Source: Salinisphaera sp963835375 (GTDB taxonomy: Bacteria > Pseudomonadota > Gammaproteobacteria > Nevskiales > Salinisphaeraceae). Taken from it: a stretch of DNA of 64,000 bases. Below the pieces are notes generated by a model. The model ran no database searches and was not told the origin of the DNA. It worked only from the letters and a program-made list of their open reading frames with translations. Positions 1 through 9,879 of this stretch are shown here, piece by piece; within the stretch, counting starts at the first letter, position 1, and every line of letters starts with the position of its first letter. The stretch covers positions 310,001 to 374,000 of the forward strand of contig CAWIGB010000012.1 in NCBI GenBank assembly GCA_963835375.1. The letters are read 5' to 3'. Position numbers and translations under genes: made by a program.

Positions 1-784
1 ATTGAACATGGAGGTGAGGCTGATGATCTCGCCGGCGATCAGCCCGCCCAGAATGGCGCCGGGAAAAGAGCCGAGCCCGCCGATCACCACCACCACGAAC
101 GATTCCACCAGCACCTGCTCGCCCATGTCGGGCGTCACCGACACGATCGGCGCATCGATGGCCCCCGCATAGCCCGCGGCCATCGCCCCCAGGCCGAAGA
201 CCACCATGAAGGTGCGCTGCACGTTCAGACCCAGCATGCCGACCATGCGCTGGTCTTCGATGCCGGCCCGTACCACCAGCCCCAGTCGGGTGCGATACAG
301 CACCAGGTAGAGAATGAGCAGCGTGACGGCGACGATCACCATCACGATCAAGCCGATACTTGGGGTAGATCATGAAGCCCATGTTGAAGATGCCGTTGCC
401 CCAGTCGGGCACCGCCATGCGGCGGCTGATGCCGCCGAACAACAGGCGCACGACTTCGACGATCACGATGCCCAGGCCAAAGGTCATCAGGATCTGGTCT
501 TCCGGCGGGCGTTCGTAATACAGCCGGATCAGCCCGCGTTCGATGATCACGCCCAGCACGAGCACGAACAACGCAGCGCAGGTGACGGCCAGCACGAACG
601 AATGGGTGGTCTGCATCACCGCGTAGCCCACATAGGCGCCCACCATGAACAGGGCGCCGTGCGCGAAATTCAGCACGCCCAGCGTGCCGAGAATGATGGT
701 GAGACCGGTACTGATCAGCGCCAGTAGCGTGCCCAGCGCCAGCCCATTGAACAGCTGCGACAGCAACAGCGAGAGATTCGGCAT
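1..784 (-). CDS. Branched-chain amino acid-type ABC transporter permease (LivH/UrtB family), 3' end beyond window
   Basis: Inner-membrane permease of a HAAT-family importer. The ATG at 784-782 begins a hydrophobic protein with the family's N-terminal pattern (LFNGLALGTLLALISTGLTI, then LNFAHGALFMVGAYVGY). A frame break lies near 350: the first frame reads to MIYPKYRL, and an extra base then moves the continuation to GLIVMVIVAVTLL and onward, which keeps the conserved VRAGIEDQRMVGMLG and VVVVIGGLGSFPGAILGG stretches. The gene leaves the window at position 1. It lies downstream of a cognate substrate-binding protein on the same strand. The ligand, amino acid or urea/amide, cannot be fixed from this fragment. 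Confidence 0.85.
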   Translation of the reverse strand, partial: MPNLSLLLSQLFNGLALGTLLALISTGLTIILGTLGVLNFAHGALFMVGAYVGYAVMQTTHSFVLAVTCAALFVLVLGVIIERGLIRLYYERPPEDQILMTFGLGIVIVEVVRLLFGGISRRMAVPDWGNGIFNMGFMIYPKYRLDRDGDRRRHAAHSLPGAVSHPTGAGGTGRHRRPAHGRHAGSERAAHLHGGLRPGGDGRGLCGGHRCADRVGDARHGRAGAGGIVRGGGDRRARLFSRRHSGRADRRRDHQPHLHVQ

Positions 785-918
785 GACAAGTCCTGTTGAA
801 CCCGCGGGACAAGCCCATCAAGGCGCCGGATCGGCCCGGTCTATGAGAGGCGATCCGGCATTCGGTGCTGCGCGGTACGGGCGCGGCGATCGGCCGCCGC
901 GCCAGTACCGTGGCCGGC

Positions 919-2278
919 TCAGGTATACGAGCCGAGCTTGCAGCCAAAGGTGCCGGGCGGCGGCATGACATCCTCGCCCGGCGTGACGCCGACGATCTCG
1001 AAGTAGTCCTCCTTGCTCTTCATCTGGCTCTTGCTCTTGCCCACCACGACCGGTACTTCACGCACCATCTGATGGTCCTCCGCGCGGTAGTAGACCTCGC
1101 CCAGCGTGCTTTGAATATGCTTGCCGCTTTCCAGGGTCTTGATCACCTCGGCCGGATAGAACGTACCGGCCCGGGTGACCGCATCGGCCCAGATCATCGA
1201 CTGCAGATAGGCGATATGCGCCGTCCAGCGCGGCTTCGAGCCGTATTTCTTCTCGAACGTATCGACGAAGGTTTTCGCGTAGTCGTTGCGATCGGCCATC
1301 GTCCACCAGAAATCGAGCGTGCCGTAGACGCCGGCCATGATTTCCGGGCCGAGCTCGGAAGCCTGGAACGGCGAAATGTTGGGCACCACCATCTTCATCT
1401 TGTCGAGGATGCCGAACTGCTGGGCCTGCTTGCTGGAGGCCACCGAGTCGTTGCCGAAGCAGACGTTGACGAATACGTCGGCGCCGCTGTTGGCGATGTT
1501 CAGCAGGTAGGAGCTGTAGTCGGAGGCGCCGACCGGCACCAGCACTTTCGAGACCGTCTTCCAGCCCTGTTTCTCGGTGAACTCGCGGGTGGAGTCGAAC
1601 ACGGTATGGCCATACGTGTAGTCCGGCACGAGATAGGCCGCCTTCACGTTCTTGCCGATCTCCTTGGCCACGACCGGTGCCAGCGCCTTGCCCGCCATGT
1701 AGGCCGAGGGCTGCGAGCGGAAGCCGTAGCGCTGGCAATCCTTGCCCGTGGTGTCGTTGGAGCCGCTGGCCCCGACCATGTTCGACTACTTTCTCGCGCT
1801 GGGCGAGTTTCTCCAGCGCGATCGCCACGGCGCTGCTGGAGCAGCCGCTGATCATGATCGCCTTCTTTTCGTGGATGAAGCGCGTCTGCACCTGGACGGC
1901 GCTGTTGGGCTTGGTCTCGGAGTCGCCGATGCCGTATTCCACATGCTTGCCGAGCACGCCCTTGCTGCCCTTGAGCGAATCCATCATCGCGGCCATGCCG
2001 GCGCCGTTGTTGATGTGCTCGAAGGCCAGCTCGTAGCCCTTCTTCTCGTCCTGGCCGGCGGTGGAATAGGCGCCGGTCAACGGCACGCTCAGGCCGACGA
2101 AAACGCTATCGCCGCTCACCCCGGCCGGGAAGGTGCCGAGGCTGGGATAGTCCTTGGCCCAGGCGGTATTCAGCAACGTGCCGGGCAACATCAGCGCGCC
2201 CGCCGCGCCCAATCCGGTTTTCATGAAGGTGCGGCGGCTCGTGGCCCGGCCGAACCCGTTTGATCTACGAGTTGACAT
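919..2278 (-). CDS. Tat-exported periplasmic substrate-binding protein of a branched-chain amino acid-type ABC importer (frameshifted)
   Basis: About 452 residues once one frame break is repaired. The ATG at 2278 gives an N-terminus with a twin-arginine motif (SRRTFMK, Arg15-Arg16), a hydrophobic stretch and an Ala-Trp-Ala cleavage region, so export by Tat is likely. The mature part is a type I periplasmic binding protein (Peripla_BP_6/LivK-like): SVPLTGAYSTAGQDEKKGYE near the N-terminus and GSNDTTGKDCQRYGFR in the middle. An extra base near 1783 splits the gene between EKLAQREKVV and the continuing MVGASGSNDTT frame. It precedes the permease at 1-784 by about 135 bp and probably shares its transcript. 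The ligand is unknown. Confidence 0.85.
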
Positions 2279-2301
2279 GATTTTCGATTCCTCCGATAGG
2301 C

Positions 2302-2317
2302 GGCACCCGGGGGTGCC
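2302..2317. promoter_or_regulatory. Perfect GC-rich palindrome upstream of the binding-protein gene
   Basis: GGCACCC-GG-GGGTGCC lies 24 bp before the start codon of the binding-protein gene. It could be an operator or an mRNA hairpin near the ribosome-binding site. The surrounding stretch 2279-2853 has no convincing gene. It holds AT-richer DNA near 2520-2670 that may carry the transporter promoter, but I could not identify -35/-10 boxes. Confidence 0.3.
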
Positions 2318-2853
2318 ATACAGCCTTAGACGACGCGTGCGCTGCCGGCGTCCACTGCGAACTGGCGTCAAGACACGGCGACGGTATGTCGATTCTCGGA
2401 TCGACGAATGCCCTATGGGTTTATGCGTTGTTCTTTCGCCGCTCTTATCTCGGCCGCGTTCAGTCCGAATACGCCGAGGACCCGAGTCATCGACGACAAT
2501 CCAGCGTCTGCGGAACGAGTGGCTATTATTGATTTGTTTTTCGCATCGCCCACATTCCTACTTTCGGCGCAGCCATGACCGGGGATCAACACAGACTTCG
2601 TTAATGGTCTTATCCTTAGCCTAAGAATAATTGGAATTCAGTCGGTTGCGGTTTTCTGCCTAGACGGAAGTATTAGGTTTCGCATAGGGCGGCACTCGGC
2701 GTTTTGGCCGCGAGTCGCCGGCGGTGAGCTCGGCGTTGCAGGGCGGGTCGCCCAGGTCGGGCGGATCGGCGGCAGACCTCGGGGGCGGATTCGATGGGCT
2801 GGCATTGCCTGGGCTCATGAGGCCGTATCGGCTTGGCGGCCGTCAGCGTAAGG

Positions 2854-4156
2854 TCAGGCGATCGACGGCGCGTTTTCGAAGGCTTCTGCCAGCCACTGCG
2901 CGGCTTGTAAAGCGCGGCGTCCGCATTGGCGGCGCCGATCAGCTGGATGCCGACCGGCAGGCCATTCGGGCCGGTCATGCCCGGGACGTTTACACAGGGC
3001 ACGCCGAGCAGCGTCCAGATCCGATTGAATACCGGATCGCCCGTGCCTTCGGTCGCCAACGGCGCCTCGCCGGGCGCGCTGGGCGCAAGCAGCACCGTCA
3101 CATCGGTCAGGCAATCCGCGAGCGCCGTTCGGCAGCGGGCGGCGAGCCCAAGTGCGGCCTGGTAGGTGTCGGCGCTGATCGTCGCCCCGTGCTCGAGCAG
3201 GCTCGCCAGGCGGTCGCTGAGTTGCGCGCCGTGCCTGTCGCGCTCGAACGCGAGGCAACGCGTGGCTTCGAAGGCCATGACGGTTTCCTGGGCCGCGAGC
3301 AGCTCGTCGAATACGGCCGGCAGGGTCACGATCTCGACGTCGCCACCGGCCGCGGCAATGCGCTCGATCGCCGCATCGCAGGCGGCGCGGGTGGCCGGGC
3401 TGGCTGCATCCCACTGTGGTGTGCGGCAGAAACCGAAGCGCGGCGGGGCTCGGGGCCTGTGCCGCGGCGGTCAGGTCGCGGCCGCTGAGCACGCTGCCCA
3501 GCAGCGCGGCTCCGGGAACATCGGCAGCGAACACGCCCACGGTGTCGAGCGACCAGGCGGCGGTCTTGACGCCGGCCGGGCTGATCCAGCCGTAAGTCGG
3601 CTTATAGCCGACAATCCCGCAGAACGACGCCGGGCGAATGACGGAGCCAGCGGTCTGCGTGCCGATGGCCAGCGGCACTTCGCCGGCAGCGACAGCCGCC
3701 GCCGAGCCGCTGGACGAGCCGCCCGGGGTGTGCGCCCGGTTGTGCGGGTTGCGCGTCTTGCCGGGATTGAAGAAAGCGAACTCGGTGGTCACCGTCTTGC
3801 CCATCACCAGCCCGCCCGCTCGCCGGATCAGCGCGACCGCCGCCGCGTCCGAAGCCGGCGTATGCCCCGCATAGATCGGCGAGCCATATGCCGTGGGCAT
3901 GTCGTGGGTATCGAACAGATCCTTGATCCCCACGGGCAGGCCGTGCAGCGGCCCCCGCGACGGCGCGCTCGTCAAGCCGCCGGGCCGCTTTCAGCACGCT
4001 TTGTGGATCACAATGCGTCCAGGCCTGGATCTCGGCTTCGCGGGCTTCGATACGCGCCAGGCAATGCGCGGCCAACGCCGTACAGGATAGTGCGCCGCTC
4101 GCGATACGATCGCGGGCCGTGGTGGCGGACAAAACCGGATCGGCGTCGCTGGTCAT
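2854..4156 (-). CDS. Amidase, amidase-signature family (frameshifted)
   Basis: Amide hydrolase with the Ser-cisSer-Lys triad, about 433 residues after repair. The sequence shows the catalytic Lys in LPVGIKDLFD, the Ser-rich signature GGSSSGSAAAVAAGE and the nucleophile Ser in TQTAGSVIRPASFCGIVGYK. Three breaks interrupt it. Extra bases lie near 3954 (a G5 run) and 3431, and one base is missing near 2905, after which the frame ending WLAEAFENAPSIA closes at 2854. It lies beside an amino acid-type importer, so a role in amide catabolism or scavenging is plausible but unproven. The substrate is unknown. Confidence 0.82.
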
Positions 4157-4339
4157 TGGGCTTTTCCGTGGGCCGGATACATCCGCGTGTAATACGCCAA
4201 AGGGGGGCGGGTGTCACGCGGCCAATGGCCGACCCGAGGCCGTCACGACCAGCGGCTGCCGGGGCATCACGGTGCGGAGTGTCCCGGTTGGCCCGGTACA
4301 AGCGCCGGCTGATGTTCCGGCGTTTGGATCGCGTGTGGA

Positions 4340-5561
4340 TTACGCCTCCGAGCCGGCCGATGCGGCCATCGTCGGCGTTCGTCGCCGACCCAGGGCGCCG
4401 GCCAGCAGCATGAGCAGCACGCCCAGGAAAAGCGCGCTGCCGCCGATGTAGAAAATCAGATTGCCGCTGTGTGCGTGGGCATAGATCGGCGCCATGGCGT
4501 AGGCCGCGCCGGCCTGGCTGAGCGCGAACAGCGCCGTGGCCCGGCCCCAGGCGGCGGTTCGTCCGCCGGGCCCGGTCAGCTCGCCGATCAATCCGGCGGT
4601 ACTGGCCACCATGGCCGGAATCATGGCGCCGACCAGAAACGACGACGCGCTGATTGCGGCGAGGCCCGGCACCAGCATCGGCAGCCACACGCCGCAGCCT
4701 TTCAGCGCCAGGGCGGTCGTCATCGCCGTGTGCCAGCCGAAGCGGCGGGCCAGGGCGCCCGCGATGAAGGGCCCGCCTATGGCGCCGACGCCAAGCACCG
4801 CCCACTGAGCGCCGCCGGCGAAGCTACTCAGATGCCGATGGTGCTCCAGGTAATCCACCCAGAATACGGTGTGCGGCACGAAGCCGGTGGCATCCAGGGC
4901 GTAGGCCAGATACACCAGCCACAGCACCGGGCCGAAGCCGGGGCGCAGGCTGGCACGGCGCGTCGCTGTGCGATACCGGCACGGGCGGCCAGCGCACCCA
5001 GGCAAGCGCCACCGGCACCAGACTGATCAGCCCCAGGGCCAGCCATGCCAGCGGCAATCCACGATGCACCAACGCCGGCACCAGGGTCGCCGAGAGCACC
5101 ACGCCGATGCCGATGCCGGTGAAGATCCAGGTGGCGCCGTGTTTGCGTAGATGCGGGGGCAGGCGGGTGGCCACCAACGAGGGCACGACCACGATCAGGA
5201 AAGCGCCGGTGACGCCGGCGACGAAGCGCCACAGGCTGAACCACCATACCGGCGCCGCCCAGGTGCTGAGGAAAAAGCCCAGGGCGATCAGCACGGTCGA
5301 GGCATTGATCAGCAAGCGCGCGCCCAGCCAGCGCTCGGCGCGCCCGGCCAGCAGGGCGCCGACCAGGTAGCCGAGCAGGTTGGCGGCGCCCACATAGCCG
5401 GCGTCGGAAGTGCTCAGCCAGCCGGCGTTGATCAGCCCGGGCAGCAGGGCGGCATAGGCGAAACGGCCCACGCCGATGCCGGCCAGGGTGGCGGCGATCC
5501 CCGCGGCGATCAGGCGGCCAGGGCCCGCCGACGGATGTTCGGCGGCAGTGGGCTGGGGCAT
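4340..5561 (-). CDS. MFS transporter, YbfB/YjiJ-like (frameshifted)
   Basis: Major facilitator protein of about 406 residues with some 12 hydrophobic segments. The N-terminus AGIAATLAGIGVGRFAYAALLPGLI is the GxGRFAY pattern of the MFS_4 (YbfB/YjiJ) family. I chose ATG 5561 over the upstream GTG at 5576 because GGAGG lies 8 nt before it. An extra base between about 4950 and 4975 joins the N-half (ending near PVSHSDAP) to the C-half (SLRPGFGPVLWLVYLAYALD). It is divergent from a LysR regulator, the usual arrangement for a regulator-controlled exporter. The substrate is unknown. Confidence 0.8.
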
Positions 5562-5680
5562 CGAGGCATCCTCCACGGTGTGGCTCCGGATGAGGCGTAG
5601 TTAAGCAGAGGCTTTCTATCGCTGGAAATGATTTTTTGAGATATTCCGTATCGGTTATAGCGAATTTCACGGAGAGCCCC

Positions 5681-6553
5681 ATGCTGATCCGTTCCCTGGA
5701 GATTTTCCGGGCCGTGGTGGAGGCCGGCAGTTTCAGCGCGGCCGCCGAGCGCCTGCATACGGTGCAGTCCAACGTCACGGCGCACATCAAGAAGCTGGAG
5801 ACCGAGCTGGGTGCGTCCCTGCTGCACCGCCGCGCGCCGGTAACGCCCACTGCTGCCGGCCACCAGTTGCTGGACTACGCACGCCGCATCGTCGATCTGC
5901 ACGACCAGGCCCTCGACCGCTTCCGCGCCGATGGCGCGCCCGCCGGCGACCTGCGTCTGGGCAGCATGGAAACCACCGCCGCGGTGCACCTGCCGGCGTT
6001 GCTGTCCGCCTTCAGCGATCGCTGGCCGGCGGTATCGCTGCATCTGCGTACCGGCACCACCGCCGAAATGCTCGCCGAGGTGCGCGCCGGCCGGCTCGAT
6101 GCGGCCTTCGTGGCGGCCGAGGAGGCCGGCGACGATCTGCTGTTGCGGCCGGTGTTCCGCGAAACGCTGGTGCTGGTGTCCGGGCGGCCTCTGGAGCGCC
6201 TGCCGGATGGCCGCGCGTTGGCGCAAACGGCCTTCCTCGCTTTCCGGCAGGGCTGTGGTTATCGGCGCGCCATCGAAATGCTGCTTGCGGAACGGCGGGC
6301 GCCGGCGACGCGCATTCACGAGCTGGGCAGCCTGGACGCCATCATCGGCTGCGCCAGCGCCGGCATGGGGCTCGCCCTGTTGCCGGAGTCGGTGGTGGCG
6401 CAGTACCGGCAGCGCTACCGGCTGTATACCCTGGCACTGCCGGACGCTCTCGCCGAGGTCACCACCGTGCTGGCCACCAGTACGCGGTCCAGCTGGAGCC
6501 GCGCGCTGGAGGTGTTCATGGAAGGGGCGGGCCTGAGTCGCGAGGCGGCCTGA
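5681..6553 (+). CDS. LysR-family transcriptional regulator
   Basis: DNA-binding regulator of 290 residues. The N-terminal winged helix-turn-helix reads IFRAVVEAGSFSAAAERLHT, then VQSNVTAHIKKLE; a periplasmic-binding-protein-like effector domain follows. The ATG at 5681 follows GGAGAG at 5671-5676. An in-frame ATG at 5636 exists but would add a non-conserved extension. It is divergent from the MFS gene, and the AT-richer spacer 5577-5680 probably holds both promoters and LysR sites. By convention it should control the MFS gene and itself. The effector is unknown. Confidence 0.9.
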   Translation: MLIRSLEIFRAVVEAGSFSAAAERLHTVQSNVTAHIKKLETELGASLLHRRAPVTPTAAGHQLLDYARRIVDLHDQALDRFRADGAPAGDLRLGSMETTAAVHLPALLSAFSDRWPAVSLHLRTGTTAEMLAEVRAGRLDAAFVAAEEAGDDLLLRPVFRETLVLVSGRPLERLPDGRALAQTAFLAFRQGCGYRRAIEMLLAERRAPATRIHELGSLDAIIGCASAGMGLALLPESVVAQYRQRYRLYTLALPDALAEVTTVLATSTRSSWSRALEVFMEGAGLSREAA

Positions 6554-6684
6554 GCGTACAGCGTGGCGCGGCGGTTCCTGTTCGTGGCCCGCGTGCTCGA
6601 TTATCGGTGGCGACTCGGTCAGCTCCGCGAGCTGCGGGCGCGGCAACGGAGAAGCAACGCGCCCGCGGCTAGAATCCGCCGCCC

Positions 6685-7446
6685 ATGACCGAGAACGAAC
6701 ACTATCCGGAGAGCTTCTACGCCACGCGCAACGCGCGCTCCAAAGCCTCGGCGGATACCATCCTCGCGCTGGCGCTCGAATATCTGCCGCCGATCGAATC
6801 GGTGGTCGACTACGGCTGCGGTGTGGGGACCTGGCTGGCCAGCGCGAAGGCGCTTGGCGTGGCACGCGTACACGGCTACGAAGGGCGCTGGCTCGATCCG
6901 GAGCTGCTGGAGATCGAGCGCGACGAATTCAGCTTCGCGGATTTTGCCGAGCGCATCGCTCCCGAGGACGGCACCGCCGCCGATCTGGCCATATCGCTGG
7001 AAGTGGCCGAACACTTGCCATCGGCGTGCGCCGACGAGTTCGTCGCGCTGCTCGCACGCAGTGCCGACTTCGTGCTGTTCTCCGCCGCCATCCCCGGTCA
7101 GGGCGGCAAAGGCCACGTGAACGGGCAGTGGCCCGAGTACTGGATCAGCCGCTTCGAAGCCCGCGGTTTCGTCGCGTTCGATGCCCTGCGGCCGCGGATC
7201 TGGGCCGATACGCGCATCCGCCCGTGGTATCGGCAGAACGTCCTGTTGTTCGTACGCCGGGAGCGGATCGCCGAAACATCGCTCGACGTTCACGACCCGA
7301 AACTCGCGCCGCGCGCGCTCGTGCATCCCAGTATTTATGAAGCCGTGCTCGCCAAGGAAAGGGCGCGTCTTGCTGAGCAGACGAGCGTCGCCGGGGCTTG
7401 GCGTAACTTGCGACGAGCTCTTTTCAACCGTACACCGCGCGGCTGA
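6685..7446 (+). CDS. Class I SAM-dependent methyltransferase
   Basis: Stand-alone 253-residue protein. Motif I is VVDYGCGVGTWLASAKALG (about residues 38-56), followed by an acidic strand end (VHGYEGRW) and LEVAEHLPS as motif IV, which is the Methyltransf_23-like pattern. No transmembrane segment or extra domain is visible. It has no obvious operon partner, and the substrate cannot be inferred. Confidence 0.75.
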   Translation: MTENEHYPESFYATRNARSKASADTILALALEYLPPIESVVDYGCGVGTWLASAKALGVARVHGYEGRWLDPELLEIERDEFSFADFAERIAPEDGTAADLAISLEVAEHLPSACADEFVALLARSADFVLFSAAIPGQGGKGHVNGQWPEYWISRFEARGFVAFDALRPRIWADTRIRPWYRQNVLLFVRRERIAETSLDVHDPKLAPRALVHPSIYEAVLAKERARLAEQTSVAGAWRNLRRALFNRTPRG

Positions 7447-7802
7447 AGCCGAGCGTCGGCAGCCAGGCGCCTGCTCACGTTCATACCGCCGGTTCGGCAA
7501 TCCTCACTTGTTCACGCAAGACGAAACAGGAGCGAAGCGGCCAATCTTCGTTTTTGCTTTGGGGTTCCTGCGCCGTTGATGCGGCCATTTAATCGGCCGC
7601 AAAGCGGCGGGCAGAGGCCGTGACCCGACGCCGAATAAGGCGCGACGTCCGGAGCAAACGCCTCTGTGTTCCCGCTGAAACTTGAACCCGCCCTTGCCCG
7701 AAGAGCGTCGATCCGACCGCGTTGTATATCGCCCGCGCGCGCCGTAATCTAGCCGAACAAGCCACGCGTCGCGTCGGCCCGCGCCACATCCGGATAGATG
7801 CC
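7447..7802. other. Gene-free spacer with one GC hairpin
   Basis: No coding signal was found in these 356 bp. A hairpin at 7581-7600 (GCGGCC, 8-nt loop, GGCCGC) lies in the middle but has no T-run on either side, so it is at best a weak terminator for the methyltransferase gene. Confidence 0.4.
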
Positions 7803-8276
7803 ATGCCTCGTATCGAATCCCAACGGATGATGGCCGACGTGGAGGGCGACTTCGTCGTCTTCCTGATCGGTATGCGCATCAACACGCTATGGCGAGTGGA
7901 CCGCTGGTGGCCAGCGTTCTCCTCCATGCCGAAGATGCTGCGCGAACTCTCCGCGAACCCCCAGCTCGGCCTACTCGGCTATCGCGGCCGCTGGGGCGGT
8001 CGGAACGTCGAAATCATCCAGTACTGGCGTTCGTTCGAACAACTGCGCACCTACGCCGCCGCGAAGGAATCCGAGCACCTGCCCGCCTGGCGCGACTTCA
8101 ACCGCCGCAGCGCCGATAACGACAGCGTCGGCATCTGGCACGAAACCTATCTCGTGCAGGCCGGCCAGTTCGAGACCGTCTATCGCAACATGCCGACGCA
8201 TGGCCTGGCCGCCGCAACTGCCGTCAAGCCGGCAATCGGCCGACACAAGACGGCTGCGGGGCGGTTGGGTCGGTAA
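7803..8276 (+). CDS. DUF4188-like protein (monooxygenase-like fold suspected)
   Basis: Small soluble protein of 157 residues. It resembles DUF4188 proteins: MADVEGDFVVFLIGMRIN, then WWPAFSSMPKMLREL, LLGYRGRWGG and IQYWRSFEQLRTYA. These proteins look like dimeric alpha/beta-barrel monooxygenase relatives, but the function is unknown. ATG 7803 is preferred because conservation begins there; in-frame upstream starts add basic, unconserved sequence. Confidence 0.7.
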   Translation: MPRIESQRMMADVEGDFVVFLIGMRINTLWRVDRWWPAFSSMPKMLRELSANPQLGLLGYRGRWGGRNVEIIQYWRSFEQLRTYAAAKESEHLPAWRDFNRRSADNDSVGIWHETYLVQAGQFETVYRNMPTHGLAAATAVKPAIGRHKTAAGRLGR

Positions 8277-8316
8277 TCCCACCAAAAAAGAGCGCGTTAA
8301 AAATGGGGTATTACCG
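8271..8316. repeat. Inverted repeat spanning the stop codon of the DUF4188-like gene
   Basis: CGGTAATCCC (8271-8280) pairs with GGGGTATTACCG (8305-8316) across an AT-rich loop of about 24 nt. It includes the TAA stop of the preceding gene. It may act as a 3'-end structure. There is no T-tract of the intrinsic-terminator type. Confidence 0.35.
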
Positions 8317-8532
8317 TCGGACCCGCGTCGAGAAAGGCCGATAACAGTCCCGGCTATCAAAGCCGCTGCAGCGATAGGCCCTCGGCGTGCGGATCCCATA
8401 AAGGGTCGGGCAAATGCCCATTAGAAGCCGGATATACGACCGCAACCGTTCTTCGGGCTGCCATCAGAAAAGACTGTTGGATCTACCTCTTGCGGGAGGC
8501 GCCCATATACGAACTGTTAGTCACCAATACGA

Positions 8533-9057
8533 TTAGATCTGAGAAGCTAGCGATTTGCGCTTAGCCTCATACTCTTCGTCAGTAAGCAAGCCAAGCTCAT
8601 GGGCCTCTTTCAGCTTGTAAAGTAGATCTATTGAGCCGGCTTTTTGCTTCTTGGACTTATCTTGTCGTCGGGTAACACTGTTGTTATACGCGATTAGCTC
8701 TTTCAACTCTTTCTTCGTTTCAGCGATTTTGCTTTTAATGTCACGAACATGCTCTTGCGCCGCGCGCTTATTTTCTGCGATTAGAGCTCGCTTTTTTGCC
8801 ACGTCTCTTGCAATTGATGCATTCGAGGCAGAGGCAGCCCGACGCACGGCTCCCCGATATTTGGAGCCAAGCAGACCAGCCATTACACCTGTTCCGGCGC
8901 CTTGATTCTTAGCTCGCGCTTCGGCCGCACTTCTGGACAAATCAGCATTTGCGTCTGTCCACTCTCGTACAGCCTCCTTGGCACTCTCCAACTGCTCCTC
9001 AAACGCTTCAATGCGTTGCTTCAAGCCATCTATCCTGCCCGTGTTTTGATTCTCCAT
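8533..9057 (-). CDS. Coiled-coil protein with C-terminal SHOCT-like helix pair
   Basis: About 174 residues, function unknown. Residues 10-50 and 85-130 are charged, heptad-like helices. A short Gly/Ala linker lies between them (GAGTGVMAGLLGSKYRGA). The C-terminus LLYKLKEAHELGLLTDEEYE matches the SHOCT pattern, a short domain often found at protein ends. ATG 9057 has AGAAG about 8 nt upstream; an in-frame GTG at 9075 is the alternative. Base composition is clearly lower in GC than all neighbours, and its codons are AT-rich, which suggests recent transfer. It lies just downstream of yceH on the same strand with no shared theme. Confidence 0.65.
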   Translation of the reverse strand: MENQNTGRIDGLKQRIEAFEEQLESAKEAVREWTDANADLSRSAAEARAKNQGAGTGVMAGLLGSKYRGAVRRAASASNASIARDVAKKRALIAENKRAAQEHVRDIKSKIAETKKELKELIAYNNSVTRRQDKSKKQKAGSIDLLYKLKEAHELGLLTDEEYEAKRKSLASQI

Positions 9058-9119
9058 AAGCGAACTTCTATTCACTGTGGCTAACGCCGAAGCTCAAAGG
9101 CTGCGGCGGAACGCCAGGG

Positions 9120-9791
9120 TCAGGTCTTGCCCTGTGCGTCAAGCTGCTCCCACAACTCCGCATTCTCCGCCTCCAGTTCCGCAACCCGCTTCTCCAGCTC
9201 CGCGATCCGCTCCTTATCGGCCGAGCGCCCCGGTCCTTCCGCTGCCATCCCGGCATAAGCATCCAGATCCACGGCGCCACAAAGCTGGTGCATGAATTGG
9301 GCTTCCTTGCGGCCTTTCATGCGCGGTAGCTCGATGAGCAGGGAGTTGGCGGGATCGTCCTCGTCCACCCGTTCGCGAGCGGCGGCGGCCACGTCTTCGT
9401 TGGTGGCGAATTCGTGGAGCCGGCCGGCTCGGGAGCGGATTTCGCCCGGGGTCTGTGGGCCGCGCAGCAGCAGCAGCGTGACGATCGCGAACTGGGCTTT
9501 GGTGAGCTTGATGTCGGTGAACTGGCCGGCGCCGCACAGGCGTTGTTTGTACTTCTCGATGCCGCTTTTGAAGTTCTCGTCGATCTGAACGAGGCTGCGC
9601 TGGGCCAGGGCACGGGCGGCGCGCTGCACTTCGATCCGGGTGAGCGACATGACCGGTTCGCGGGCCGATTTCTGGTTGGCTGCGTTGGTGAGCGCGTTCA
9701 GCGTCAGCGGCATCTGGTCGGGCGTGGTGACGGATTTCTCCATCAGGCAGCCGATGAGGCGGGCTTCGACGTCGGTGAGGGTAGGGAGCAT
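9120..9791 (-). CDS. yceH: YceH family protein (DUF480/UPF0502)
   Basis: Soluble 223-residue protein with the conserved start LTDVEARLIGCLMEKSVTTP, DQMPLTLNALTNAANQKSAR and two predicted winged-helix units. It ends in a short coiled coil (ERIAELEKRVAELEAENAEL). The family is widespread in gammaproteobacteria and its biochemical role is not established. The reading frame is intact. Confidence 0.9.
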   Translation of the reverse strand: MLPTLTDVEARLIGCLMEKSVTTPDQMPLTLNALTNAANQKSAREPVMSLTRIEVQRAARALAQRSLVQIDENFKSGIEKYKQRLCGAGQFTDIKLTKAQFAIVTLLLLRGPQTPGEIRSRAGRLHEFATNEDVAAAARERVDEDDPANSLLIELPRMKGRKEAQFMHQLCGAVDLDAYAGMAAEGPGRSADKERIAELEKRVAELEAENAELWEQLDAQGKT

Positions 9792-9879
9792 GGGCGCGGT
9801 GTTGTGGAATCTGCGCCCATGCTACGCATAAAGCAGGTGCGGTGCGCCCGCTCCGTTCGTCGGACTGCGGTGCGGTTAT

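Noticed and set aside
865..1851. Long His- and Arg-rich open frame opposite the binding-protein gene
   Set aside because: It is the antisense shadow of a high-GC gene; the real protein is on the minus strand. Similar shadows occur opposite most genes here.
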